Origin: Hymenobacter busanensis
GTDB lineage: Bacteria; Bacteroidota; Bacteroidia; Cytophagales; Hymenobacteraceae
Length of the DNA: 64,000 bases
Assembly (NCBI RefSeq): GCF_008727865.1
Contig: NZ_VTWU01000001.1
Coordinates: forward strand, 310,001-374,000
Direction of reading: 5' to 3'
Part shown: piece after piece, positions 1-7,735 of the stretch
How the letters are laid out: each line of letters opens with the position of its first letter
Numbering within the stretch: the first letter of the stretch is position 1
Translations under genes and position numbers: made by a program
The notes under the pieces: model-generated
Database searches by the model: none
What the model was told of the DNA's origin: nothing
What the model saw: the letters and a program-made list of their open reading frames with translations, nothing else

Positions 1-153
1 GTAGGCCGTCACGAGCAGCAGCGTGGCCAGCGGCCCGAGCAGCAGCGAAACCAGAAACCAGTTCAGGCCGCTGCGGTCCTTGCTTTGGGCCAATCCGGCG
101 TTCAGCCGGGCCAGCGTGCCCCAACCAAGGGTGTATTCGTTGTCGATAGGCAT
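1..153 (-). CDS. Small membrane protein, partial (C-terminus outside window)
   Basis: The first 51 codons of a leftward gene are present; the rest lies beyond the window edge. The protein begins MPIDNEYTLGWGTLARLNAG and continues with a basic and polar stretch. A hydrophobic segment (residues about 32-50, rich in Leu with one Pro) then looks like a transmembrane helix. No family is recognised. The frame is open throughout and uses the GC-rich codons of its neighbours. The ATG at 153 is the only plausible start. It lies 50 bases beyond the stop of the SPFH gene on the same strand, so both could share a transcript. Confidence 0.55.
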   Translation of the reverse strand, partial: MPIDNEYTLGWGTLARLNAGLAQSKDRSGLNWFLVSLLLGPLATLLLVTAY

Positions 154-203
154 GCGGCAGGAAATCTAGTGGCGGAGAATGAGGTATTTGCCTGGGTGCG
201 AAC

Positions 204-968
204 TTAGCCGTTGTCCGGTTGGCTCATCATCTTGGTGAGGCTCTTGGCGGCGCTGGTAAACTCCGAGGGTACCATGATTACCGTCGTGGTATTGTTGTCG
301 ATGCCGATTTCCGACAGCATCTGCATGCGGCGCAGTTCCAGCGCAATGGGGCTTTCCTCCATCTGTTTGGCGCCCTGCGTGAGCTTAATAGAGGCTTCCA
401 GCTCGGCTTCGGCTTTGATGATGCGGGCGCGCTTTTCCCGAATGGCCTCGGCCTCGCGCGCCATGGCCCGCTGCATGGATTCGGGAATTTCCACGTCCTT
501 GATTTCCACCATCTCAATCTTCACGCCCCAGGGCTCGGTGGCGGTGTCCACAATCTGCTGCAGCGTCTTGTTGATCTGCTCGCGCGACTTGAGCACCTCG
601 TCGAGCTGGTGCTGGCCGATGATGTTGCGCAGCGCCGTGACGGAGAGCTGGTACACGGCTTGGTTGAAGTTGGCCACTTGAATAATGGCTTTGGCCGGAT
701 CAATCACCCGAAACCACAGCACCGCGTTGACCTTGATGGTAACCGAGTCTTTGGTAATGGTTTCCTGCTGCTCCAAATCCACGGTTTTGGTGCGCATGTC
801 GATGGTCTGCTGCCGCTCAATGAGCGGGATTATCCAGTACAAACCGGGCCCGCGCACGCCGGTAAAGCGGCCGAGGCGGAACACAATGGCCCGCTCGTAT
901 TCCTGCGCAATGCGCAGGCCCGTTAGGAAGATGACGAAAACGATGCCGGCAATCAGGAGGAAGTCCAT
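204..968 (-). CDS. SPFH/Band 7 (stomatin, slipin-like) membrane protein
   Basis: This 254-residue protein has an N-terminal membrane helix (about residues 2-18), then the Band 7 signature (YERAIVFRLGRFTGVRGPGL, then IDMRTKTVDL). The SPFH core follows, with VTALRNIIGQHQLDEVLKSR and the VEIKDVEIPESMQRAMAREA region, and then a charged Ala/Glu/Arg coiled coil to about residue 225. This is the slipin/stomatin architecture, a family that oligomerises on membranes and organises lipid domains or partner proteases. No NfeD-type partner is visible here. An in-frame ATG lies 20 codons upstream, but the extension is not hydrophobic or conserved-looking, so the start at 968 just before the membrane helix is preferred. 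Confidence 0.9.
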   Translation of the reverse strand: MDFLLIAGIVFVIFLTGLRIAQEYERAIVFRLGRFTGVRGPGLYWIIPLIERQQTIDMRTKTVDLEQQETITKDSVTIKVNAVLWFRVIDPAKAIIQVANFNQAVYQLSVTALRNIIGQHQLDEVLKSREQINKTLQQIVDTATEPWGVKIEMVEIKDVEIPESMQRAMAREAEAIREKRARIIKAEAELEASIKLTQGAKQMEESPIALELRRMQMLSEIGIDNNTTTVIMVPSEFTSAAKSLTKMMSQPDNG

Positions 969-975
969 GGCAGTG

Positions 976-1001
976 GGACGAAAGAGGTAAATGTTTCGTC
1001 C
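976..1001 (-). promoter_or_regulatory. Inverted repeat in front of the SPFH gene
   Basis: GGACGAAA and TTTCGTCC form a perfect 8-base inverted repeat separated by 10 bases, ending 7 bases upstream of the chosen ATG of the SPFH gene. It could be an operator or an RNA hairpin occluding the translation start. The symmetry is seen in the sequence; the role is inferred. Confidence 0.4.
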
Positions 1002-1140
1002 GCTGCGGTTGCAGGCGCCGTGCCACACAAGCGGTTTGTCGGTCAGCTAAGCTCTGCCGGATTGTAAGTGCCTGGTGTAGGGTTAATTATTCGTTGAAAT
1101 GTATGACGAGAACTATATCGAGCATGCAGGTCATTCAGTG

Positions 1141-1169
1141 CCACCTTTCCAAAATGAAAGGGTGGTTTT
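1141..1169 (+). terminator. Hairpin followed by a short T-run
   Basis: CCACC-TTTC pairs with GAAAGGGTGG across a six-base A-rich loop, followed by TTTTC on the plus strand. It lies in the gap between two leftward genes (stop of the unknown gene at 1213, start of the SPFH gene at 968). On the leftward strand the T-run is missing, so its use as a terminator of the upstream leftward gene is uncertain. Confidence 0.3.
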
Positions 1170-1212
1170 CATTCCGGTGTGCCAGCCGCGTCGGAATAGG
1201 CTCGTCTGTGCA

Positions 1213-1809
1213 TCAAGCCAGTTGGAAATGCGGGCTGTTGACTTTGACGAACTGGAGCCGCGTTGCCCGAATCTGTGGTTCCAGTCGCTCAAACTCGGAC
1301 GCAATGGCTTCGAGTTGTTTTTCCGTACCGGCTTGTTGTGCTTCTTGAATTAGGTCAACCATTTCATTGCAACCCATTAGCGCATACGCGTTGCACACCT
1401 CGTGCATCTGCTCTTCCACAGCCCGGCGCTCCACCTCACTATCGAAGGCAAAGACCTTGTCGATGTCGCCGATGCCCAGCGCACCTTCGAAAAGATACAG
1501 GTGATACACTGCCCGATGATAAGGGGAGAGTGCAGCTACCAGTGCTTCCTGCTTGTTCCACCCGTTCGCCCCGTCGGCTTCTAGGTGCAGCCTCTCCAGA
1601 ACTTTGTGATACAGCTGCTCCAGCAACAGAAAATCACTGGTTGCCTCGCCGATCGTTTGGACCGTAACGGGTGGTAACGCAATGCCCAGCTCAATACGGG
1701 CCTGATGATAAAGAATAGAATCGGGGTTGTTCGCCTCCTTGAGTAACTCCTGGCGCTTGTACTGCTCTTTGAGCCGCTTGCGCAGCTCCTGCTGAGATTC
1801 TTTAGCCAT
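1213..1809 (-). CDS. Hypothetical protein, mostly helical (possibly DUF4375/DMP19-like)
   Basis: This 198-residue soluble protein begins MAKESQQELRKRLKEQYKRQ, a highly charged helix, followed by a largely helical body (HRAVYHLYLFEGALGIGDID, then VERRAVEEQMHEVCNAYALM). The body ends in a Glu-rich helix. No signal peptide or membrane segment is seen. The central part faintly recalls the DMP19/DUF4375 fold, but I cannot confirm this. The GC content appears clearly lower than that of flanking genes, which suggests an accessory or recently acquired gene. The start at 1809 is the first ATG, directly before the charged helix. Confidence 0.6.
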   Translation of the reverse strand: MAKESQQELRKRLKEQYKRQELLKEANNPDSILYHQARIELGIALPPVTVQTIGEATSDFLLLEQLYHKVLERLHLEADGANGWNKQEALVAALSPYHRAVYHLYLFEGALGIGDIDKVFAFDSEVERRAVEEQMHEVCNAYALMGCNEMVDLIQEAQQAGTEKQLEAIASEFERLEPQIRATRLQFVKVNSPHFQLA

Positions 1810-1842
1810 TGATAAAAGCTTAACGGGTGAAGCAGTGCTGGC

Positions 1843-3204
1843 TTATCGCACCGGCCGCGGCAGCACCGGCAGGCTCTCGTGGCCTTGCTCATCAACAGCG
1901 GCCACGGCGAAAATATAATTGTCTTTGCTGTGCGGCAAATCGGCGGTGAGGCCCTGCACCGGGAAGCGCTGCTGCCACACCGGCGAGGTGGTTTCGCGCA
2001 TAAGCACCACGTAGCCGGCGGGTTTGCGGCCGGTGGCAGGAGCCTCCCATTTCAGCTCGGTGCGGTTGGTGAGGTTGGCCGTGAGCACGCCCACGTTGGT
2101 GGGGGCGGCGGGTGCCAGGGCCAGGCTGGCCATGGTGGCCAGGTTTACGCCGGTGTTTTTGCGCAGGTACTCGTAGTCCACGTACTCGGGCAGGTCGCCG
2201 TAGGGGCGGCCGTTTTCGGTGCGCAAATCCTGGTGCTGGTGCGTGAAATCCTCGTTCATCTCGGAGAAGCGCACGGCGGCGTAGCCCTGCTGGTTGAAGG
2301 GCGTATGGTCGCCGCCGCGCAGGAACCGGTCGGGGCGGTACTCCAGGGCCACGGTGTGACCGGGCACGTACTGCTCACCGGTCTGCTTGGCGTAGCGGGC
2401 CAGCTGGCGGCTGGGCGAGTCGTTTTCGGCCGAGAGCTGGCGGCGCAGTTGGGCCTGCTCGGGTGTTTCGTTGGCGGGCACACCTTCGCTGAACACGCGC
2501 ACGTGGTTGGGGTCGTGCAGGTCCGGGTCGTGGCCGTGCGAGTTGCCCACGATGTCGTTGTTGAGCATGCCCACCACGTTCCAGTTCAGCGCCTTGGCCT
2601 TCTTGGCAAGGTAGCCTGAGCCGAGCAGGCTTTGCTCTTCGCCCTGCACGGCCACAAACACGAGGGTGCAGGGGAATTTCTGCTTGCTCATCACGCGGGC
2701 CATTTCCATCACCACGGCCACGCCCGAGCCATCGTCGTTGGCGCCGGGCGCATCGGCGGTGCGGTTCATCACGTCGGTCACGCGCGAGTCGAGGTGCCCG
2801 CTCACGATGAACACGCGGTTGTCGGCGGGGTCGGTGCCGGGCAGCGTGGCCATTACGTTGGCCATGAGCGTTTTCACGTCTACGCGGCGGCCGTCGGGCT
2901 TCAGCGTGAAGGTATCCTGCTCCACTTTCAGGCGGCCGCCGCCGGCCTTGCTGTACTTCCTGAACTCGTCTTCGACCCAGCGCCGCGCCGCGCCAATCCC
3001 GCGTTTCTTGTCCTTGGTGTCAGACAGCGTATGGCGGGTGCCAAACGACACCAATTTGTAGATGTCGTCCTTAAGGCGGTCAGCCGAAATTTCGCCCACC
3101 ATTTTCTGAATGGCAGGGTCGGTAGCCGGGCCCGCCGACGCGCTTTGAGCACGAGCAGCAACGGGCAGGAAAGCAGCAGCAAGCAGCAGAATCGGGAGCT
3201 TCAT
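1843..3204 (-). CDS. Secreted M28-family zinc metallopeptidase with C-terminal Fn3-like domain
   Basis: This 453-residue protein has a signal peptide (MKLPILLLAAAFLPVAARAQ). The peptidase domain carries all expected di-zinc ligands of family M28: His137 in SGHLDS, Asp157 in GANDDGSG, the Glu189-Glu190 pair in VQGEEQSLLGS, Asp217 in NNDIVGNS and His300 in RGGDHTPF. From about residue 365 a beta-sandwich (TELKWEAPATGRKPAGYVVL) resembles fibronectin type III. The family removes N-terminal amino acids from peptides, so a role in extracellular or periplasmic peptide breakdown is likely. An ATG 18 codons upstream would bury the signal peptide, so the start at 3204 is chosen. Confidence 0.9.
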   Translation of the reverse strand: MKLPILLLAAAFLPVAARAQSASAGPATDPAIQKMVGEISADRLKDDIYKLVSFGTRHTLSDTKDKKRGIGAARRWVEDEFRKYSKAGGGRLKVEQDTFTLKPDGRRVDVKTLMANVMATLPGTDPADNRVFIVSGHLDSRVTDVMNRTADAPGANDDGSGVAVVMEMARVMSKQKFPCTLVFVAVQGEEQSLLGSGYLAKKAKALNWNVVGMLNNDIVGNSHGHDPDLHDPNHVRVFSEGVPANETPEQAQLRRQLSAENDSPSRQLARYAKQTGEQYVPGHTVALEYRPDRFLRGGDHTPFNQQGYAAVRFSEMNEDFTHQHQDLRTENGRPYGDLPEYVDYEYLRKNTGVNLATMASLALAPAAPTNVGVLTANLTNRTELKWEAPATGRKPAGYVVLMRETTSPVWQQRFPVQGLTADLPHSKDNYIFAVAAVDEQGHESLPVLPRPVR

Positions 3205-3301
3205 AGAGGCAGGTCGGATTGGGACGCCTAACATACGGCGCGCGACGTGAAACAGCACCTTCCCCTCTCAGGTACCAGGAACCGTAGAGGCGCGGCCGGC
3301 A

Positions 3302-3333
3302 GTGGTACTATAACTTCGAGTCGTAGTGCCACC
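3302..3333. other. Hairpin between the biotin operon and the peptidase gene
   Basis: GTGGTACTA and TAGTGCCAC pair over nine positions (one G-T) around a 13-base loop. It lies 66 bases beyond the stop of the last biotin-operon gene on the leftward strand. No T-run follows, so it may be a weak terminator or an mRNA 3'-end stabiliser. The rest of the 3205-3398 gap shows nothing else. Confidence 0.3.
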
Positions 3334-3398
3334 AGTGTCGAACAGTCTCCGCGGCTTCCGCACAACCCCCGTGCTCGTTGTGGCTCACGCCGCACGCG

Positions 3399-4574
3399 CT
3401 ACGAAGCAACGCTAACCAACGCACTGGCCGCGTTGCCGCCAAACCCGGCTGCATTTACCAGTATCCGGCGTACCCGTTGGGGCGCTAGCCGCATGTTTAG
3501 CCAGGACTCAAACGGCAGCGCAGATGGTGCCAGACGACCTTGCAGCACGTGCAGCGCAAAATCCAAGCTGAGAGCTGCCGACGCGCCCAAGGTGTGGCCC
3601 AACAGCCATTTGTTGGAGGTGCAGGCCGGACCATCAGCGCCAAAAATATGCTCCACGGCGGCGCGTTCGGCCGCGTCGCCGGCGGCGGTGCCGGGGCTGT
3701 GCAGCAGAATCAGGTCCACATCGGTGGGCAGGCGGCCGGCTTGCGCCAGGGCTTGCCGCATGGCCTGCTGAAAGTGCAGGCCATGGGGTGTGAGGCCGGT
3801 TTTAGTGCCCGTAGCTTCAAACCCAAAGCCCACGCTTTCCAGCAGCAAGTCGCCGGGGCGCAGCTGCTCGGCGGTTGTGGCTTCGAGTGCCAGCACGGCG
3901 GCACCTTCGCCCAGCACAAAAGACGACGAACCACCGGCGCCGGGCCGGCACGGATAAGCGTCGGGCGGTAGCGCGGAGTAGATGCCCAAAGCCTGCATTT
4001 GAGCCAGTGTGAAAGCCGTGAGTGGCGCCTCGGTGCCACCGGCCAGAAACCGCTCGGCCATACCGGCGCGCAGCCACGCCACCGCATTGCCTAGCGCCTG
4101 CAGCGCCGTGCTGCACGTGCTGCTGTGGCTAATGGCCCCGGCCGCGGCGCCCGCGGCATCGGCTACCCAACTGGCCACGTTGCCGAGCGTGGTGAGCGGC
4201 GAAGCCGCAGTAGGCGAGGTACCGTTGCGCAGAAACTCGGCGTGAAAGGTTTCCAGTCGCTCCGAAGCCCCGCGCGACGAGCCCATGCTAACCGCCAGCG
4301 GCCGGGCATCGTCGGGCTGCCAGCCGGCCTGAGCCGTGGCCTGCTGCGCGGCCCACAGCGCCAGCAGCACGCTGCGGTCGAGGGCGCGGTAGGCAGGGCG
4401 GCTGCGGCGGAGCTGGTCCAGTGCGGTTTCGGCGGCAGCGGGCAGCGCGGCAACCGACAGGCCGGAAGCGGCATCGAGCCGAAAAGCCGGCCGGCAGGTG
4501 GGCGGCAAACCAGCGTGACCCAGCGCCGAAATGCTGCCCCAGCCGCGAATAACTACGTACAACGGAACGGGCAT
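3399..4574 (-). CDS. Beta-ketoacyl-ACP synthase-like enzyme of the biotin operon
   Basis: This 391-residue thiolase-fold condensing enzyme has the complete KAS I/II-type active site: Cys154 in HSSTCSTALQ, His292 in LLHSPGTAAGD, Lys322 and His327 in SNKWLLGHTLG, and the C-terminal GFGGNAAS loop. It is the last gene of the biotin operon, and its ATG overlaps the bioA stop (TAATG), implying translational coupling. The context suggests a role in building the pimeloyl chain that BioF uses, for example by condensing malonyl units on acyl carrier protein. This is inference; FabF-like general fatty-acid synthesis remains possible. It is rather short and Ala-rich for a FabF. An in-frame ATG 29 codons upstream lies inside bioA and encodes an Arg-rich stretch, so it was rejected. 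Confidence 0.88.
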   Translation of the reverse strand: MPVPLYVVIRGWGSISALGHAGLPPTCRPAFRLDAASGLSVAALPAAAETALDQLRRSRPAYRALDRSVLLALWAAQQATAQAGWQPDDARPLAVSMGSSRGASERLETFHAEFLRNGTSPTAASPLTTLGNVASWVADAAGAAAGAISHSSTCSTALQALGNAVAWLRAGMAERFLAGGTEAPLTAFTLAQMQALGIYSALPPDAYPCRPGAGGSSSFVLGEGAAVLALEATTAEQLRPGDLLLESVGFGFEATGTKTGLTPHGLHFQQAMRQALAQAGRLPTDVDLILLHSPGTAAGDAAERAAVEHIFGADGPACTSNKWLLGHTLGASAALSLDFALHVLQGRLAPSALPFESWLNMRLAPQRVRRILVNAAGFGGNAASALVSVAS

Positions 4575-5869
4575 TACGCAAGCGGGACGGTTTCGAGCAC
4601 CAGTTCCCGCAGCTCGTGGAGCACGGCGTACACGCGGTCCAATTCGTCGTCGGTGATGCAATAAGGCGGGAGGGCGTACACGATGTTGCCGAGCGGGCGC
4701 AGCAGCACTCCGCGCCGCAGGGCCAGGTTGTAGAACTGGTCGCGCAGGCCGCTGAAGTAGCTGGTGCCTTCGCCGGGCACGGCAAGCTCCACGGCCAGCA
4801 TGGTGCCCAGCGTGCGGCAGCTGCGCACACCCGGCAGTTGCTCGAAGGCAGCGGCCGTCTGACTATGACGTTGCGCAATGTGCTGGATGCCTTCCTGGCA
4901 CGCATCGGCTAGTAGAAGCTCCAGACTGGCCAATCCGGCGGCGCAGGCAATGGGATTGGCGGTGTAGGAGTGGCCGTGAAACAGGGTTCGGCTGCGGTCG
5001 GCACTCAGGAAGGCGTTGTAAACGCCCTTGGAGCAGGTGGTTACGCCCAGTGCCATGGTGCCGCCGGTCAGGCCTTTGGAAAGGCACACCATATCGGGTT
5101 GCTCCTGCAGGTAGTGGCTGGCAAACAGCCGGCCGGTGCGGCCGAAACCCGTCAGCACTTCGTCGGCAATGCAAAGCGTGCCGTGGGCGCGACAGAGGCG
5201 CATGAGCTGGTCGAGTACCGCAGGTTCGTACGTCACCATGCCGGCGGTGCCCAGCAGCAGCGGCTCGTAGATGAACGCCGCAATGTCGCCGGCCGCCAGC
5301 GCGGCTTCGGCTTGCGCCAGCACGTCGGCCTCACGGCCCGGTACCGGCACGTCGATGTAGGTTACGTCGAACAGCAGCGCGGTAAAGGGCGCGGTGAAGG
5401 CGCCGCGGCTGCTCACGCTCATGGCCCCAAAAGTGTCGCCGTGGTAGGAGTCGCGGAAGGCCAGGATTTTCGGGCGCGGCTGGCCAAGGTTGTGGTGGTA
5501 TTGCAGGGCCATCTTCAGGGCTACTTCCACGGCCGTCGAACCGTTGTCAGAGTAGAACACCTTGCCTTGGTTGGCGGGCAGAATCTGCAGCAGGCCCTCG
5601 GCCAGCGCCACGGCGGGCTCGTGGGTGAAGCCCGCGAAAATGACGTGCTCCAGGGTTTGCAGCTGCTCATGCACGCGCGCGGCAATGTGCGGGTGGGCGT
5701 GGCCGTGCAGGTTGGTCCACCACGACGAAATGGCGTCGAGTATTGCCGTGCCGTCTTCGAGGTAAAGCCAGGCACCGGCGCCGCGCACTACCGGAAGCGG
5801 CGCCGGCGCGGTCTGCATTTGGGTATACGGGTGCCAGATAACGCGTTGGTCGCGGGCGGCTAATGACAT
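4574..5869 (-). CDS. bioA: Adenosylmethionine-8-amino-7-oxononanoate aminotransferase
   Basis: BioA (431 residues) converts 8-amino-7-oxononanoate (KAPA) to 7,8-diaminononanoate (DAPA) with S-adenosylmethionine as amino donor. Visible family features are HPYTQM near the N-terminus, ISSWWTNLHGHAHP with the substrate-binding Trp-Trp pair, the cofactor loop YSDNGSTAVEVALK, FRDSYHGDTFGAMS, the PLP-binding Asp in IADEVLTGFGRTG, and the Schiff-base Lys265 in CLSKGLTGG. The length matches the family. It lies 12 bases after bioD and overlaps the ketoacyl synthase start by one base. Cytoplasmic enzyme. Confidence 0.97.
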   Translation of the reverse strand: MSLAARDQRVIWHPYTQMQTAPAPLPVVRGAGAWLYLEDGTAILDAISSWWTNLHGHAHPHIAARVHEQLQTLEHVIFAGFTHEPAVALAEGLLQILPANQGKVFYSDNGSTAVEVALKMALQYHHNLGQPRPKILAFRDSYHGDTFGAMSVSSRGAFTAPFTALLFDVTYIDVPVPGREADVLAQAEAALAAGDIAAFIYEPLLLGTAGMVTYEPAVLDQLMRLCRAHGTLCIADEVLTGFGRTGRLFASHYLQEQPDMVCLSKGLTGGTMALGVTTCSKGVYNAFLSADRSRTLFHGHSYTANPIACAAGLASLELLLADACQEGIQHIAQRHSQTAAAFEQLPGVRSCRTLGTMLAVELAVPGEGTSYFSGLRDQFYNLALRRGVLLRPLGNIVYALPPYCITDDELDRVYAVLHELRELVLETVPLA

Positions 5870-5881
5870 GGCATGTACGGA

Positions 5882-6571
5882 TTAGCGGGAAACTGTGCTG
5901 CTGGTGGAAAGCAGCTGCGGGCGAGCCTGCGCGGCGTACCGCTCCACGGTGCCTGCGGTCAGTGCCGGCTCGGGCCGCAGGCGCAGCAGCACGGGCAGTG
6001 AAAATGGGTCCAGAATGGCGGCTTCGGTTACAGGGTCGTCGGGGCCGTTGAACACAAGGCCGCGCACCGAAATGCCGCGCTGGCGCAGCACTTCCAGCGT
6101 GAGCAGCGTGTGGTTGATGCTGCCCAGGTAGTGCCGGCTGACCACCACGACTTCCAGGCCCAACTGCTGCACCAAATCGGCCACCAAAAAGCCGGCTGCC
6201 AGCGGCACCAGCAGACCGCCGGCGCCTTCCACCACCAAATGGTTTGAGGTAGAAGGCAGCCCAAAATCGGCGGGTGTGAGGCGCACGTTCTCGGCAGCGG
6301 CGGCGCGGTGCGGCGAGGCGGGCATCTGCAGCCGGAACCGCTCGGGGTGGTAGCAGGTGGCGGGGTGCGTCACCAGCCGGCGCACTTCGTCGGTGTCGGT
6401 GTGGTCGAGGCCGCCGGCTTGCACGGGCTTCCAGTAATCGGCGCCGAGGGCTTGGGTGAGGACGGCCGCGGCTACTGTCTTGCCCACATCGGTACCGATG
6501 CCGGTGACAAACAGCCGCTCGGGCGCGGTTCCATCAGGCACAAGCTGCACGGAGGGCGGAAACGAGGTCAT
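5882..6571 (-). CDS. bioD: Dethiobiotin synthetase
   Basis: BioD (229 residues) carries out ATP-dependent ureido-ring closure of DAPA with CO2 to give dethiobiotin. The P-loop GIGTDVGKT is at residues 24-32, the DAPA/Mg site YWKPVQAGG follows, and VVEGAGGLLVPL and the GLVFNGP nucleotide-specificity segment are present. The chosen ATG at 6571 lies inside the 3' end of bioF, giving a 38-base overlap; a further ATG 11 codons upstream would deepen the overlap and adds no conserved sequence. The overlap argues for coupled translation with bioF. Confidence 0.96.
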   Translation of the reverse strand: MTSFPPSVQLVPDGTAPERLFVTGIGTDVGKTVAAAVLTQALGADYWKPVQAGGLDHTDTDEVRRLVTHPATCYHPERFRLQMPASPHRAAAAENVRLTPADFGLPSTSNHLVVEGAGGLLVPLAAGFLVADLVQQLGLEVVVVSRHYLGSINHTLLTLEVLRQRGISVRGLVFNGPDDPVTEAAILDPFSLPVLLRLRPEPALTAGTVERYAAQARPQLLSTSSTVSR

Positions 6572-7679
6572 GGATTTCGGTTTCGGTGTTGAAACGGTGC
6601 ACAATCACGCGCAGGCACTGCTGCCCGGCCGGTACCGTGGGCGGCACAATGGCCCGCACGTCGAAGCCGGCGGCCTGCACCCGGGCGGCCACGGCGCGTA
6701 CCTGCTGCGCCGGCATCTGCGGCAGGCGCAACGGCAGAATCACGCGGCTGTCGGGCGGCACCTGCCCTTGCGGCAGCGTGGAAAGTTGCGCGTGGGCGTA
6801 GGCGGACAACTGAAACAGCCGTTGGCGGGCCTCGGCCAAGCCGGGCAGCAGCGCGTAGCCTGCCTGCAAAGCGGCCAGCACCACGCCGGGCAGCGCGGTG
6901 GTGTAGATGAACGGCCGGCTGAAATTGAGCAGGTACTCGTGCAGCACGGCCGGGCCCACCACGGCCGCGCCCTGGCTGCCCAAGGCCTTGCCGAAGGTGA
7001 CAATGCGCGCCAGTACCTGCGCCTCGAGCCCCAACTCGGCTACCAAACCCTCGCCCTGCGGCCCGTACACGCCCACGCTGTGCGCCTCGTCGACCACCAG
7101 TTGCGCGCCGTGCTGTTGGCAGAGGTCGGCCAGCGCGGTCAGCGGGGCCGCGTCGCCGCCCATCGAGTATACCGCCTCCACGGCCACAAACACTGCACCC
7201 GTGGCCGGCCGTTGCGTGAGCAGGCGGCGCAGGTCGGCTACGTCGTTGTGGCGGAAGCTGTAGGCCGTGGCGAAGGAGGCACGGATGCCGTCTTTCACCG
7301 AGGCGTGCGAGGCTTCGTCGTAGAAAATAACGTCGCCGCGGCGGGGCACGGCGGAGAAGAAGCCGAGGTTGGCGGCGTAGCCGGAGGTAAACAACAAGGC
7401 CGCTTCGGCGCGGTGAAACGAGGCAATGCGCTGCTCCAGCGCCTCGGCCGCCGCCGAGTTGCCGGTGAGCAGCCGCGCGCCGGTGCTGCCGAGGGCCTCG
7501 GGTTCAGCCAAGGCCCGCTGCATGGCCGCGCGCAGCTCGGGCGAGCGGGCCAGACCGAGGTAGTCGTTGGAGGCGAAATCAACCAACCCAGCGGCGGGCA
7601 ACGACAAGCGGCGGCGCGTGCCGGCCGCTTCGCGCTGCTGCAGCTGTTGGGCAAGGCGCGCGAGAAAAGGCAAAGACAT
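6534..7679 (-). CDS. bioF: 8-amino-7-oxononanoate synthase
   Basis: BioF (381 residues) condenses pimeloyl-ACP or pimeloyl-CoA with alanine, releasing CO2 and forming KAPA. It is an alpha-oxoamine synthase of PLP fold type I. Seen are DFASNDYLGLARSPEL, GSTGARLLTGNS, FTSGYAANLGFFSAV, the cofactor motif VVDEAHSVGVYGPQG, and the Schiff-base Lys231 in TFGKALGSQGA. The open frame continues far upstream, antisense-like through the bioB region. The ATG at 7679, placed just before the conserved N-terminal helix, gives the normal family length. A 56-base gap holding a strong inverted repeat separates it from bioB. Confidence 0.96.
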   Translation of the reverse strand: MSLPFLARLAQQLQQREAAGTRRRLSLPAAGLVDFASNDYLGLARSPELRAAMQRALAEPEALGSTGARLLTGNSAAAEALEQRIASFHRAEAALLFTSGYAANLGFFSAVPRRGDVIFYDEASHASVKDGIRASFATAYSFRHNDVADLRRLLTQRPATGAVFVAVEAVYSMGGDAAPLTALADLCQQHGAQLVVDEAHSVGVYGPQGEGLVAELGLEAQVLARIVTFGKALGSQGAAVVGPAVLHEYLLNFSRPFIYTTALPGVVLAALQAGYALLPGLAEARQRLFQLSAYAHAQLSTLPQGQVPPDSRVILPLRLPQMPAQQVRAVAARVQAAGFDVRAIVPPTVPAGQQCLRVIVHRFNTETEIHDLVSALRAACA

Positions 7680-7690
7680 GGGCAAACGTG

Positions 7691-7732
7691 GAACGAAACG
7701 CCGCCCCTGAACGACGGAATGGCGTTTCGTTC
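7691..7732 (-). promoter_or_regulatory. 12-base perfect inverted repeat between bioB and bioF
   Basis: GAACGAAACGCC and GGCGTTTCGTTC form a perfect 12-base stem with an 18-base loop, filling the gap between the bioB stop (7736) and bioF start (7679). No T-run follows on the leftward strand, so a simple terminator is unlikely. An RNA processing or stabilising hairpin, or a protein-binding operator, are both possible. See the findings. Confidence 0.55.
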
Positions 7733-7735
7733 GGA

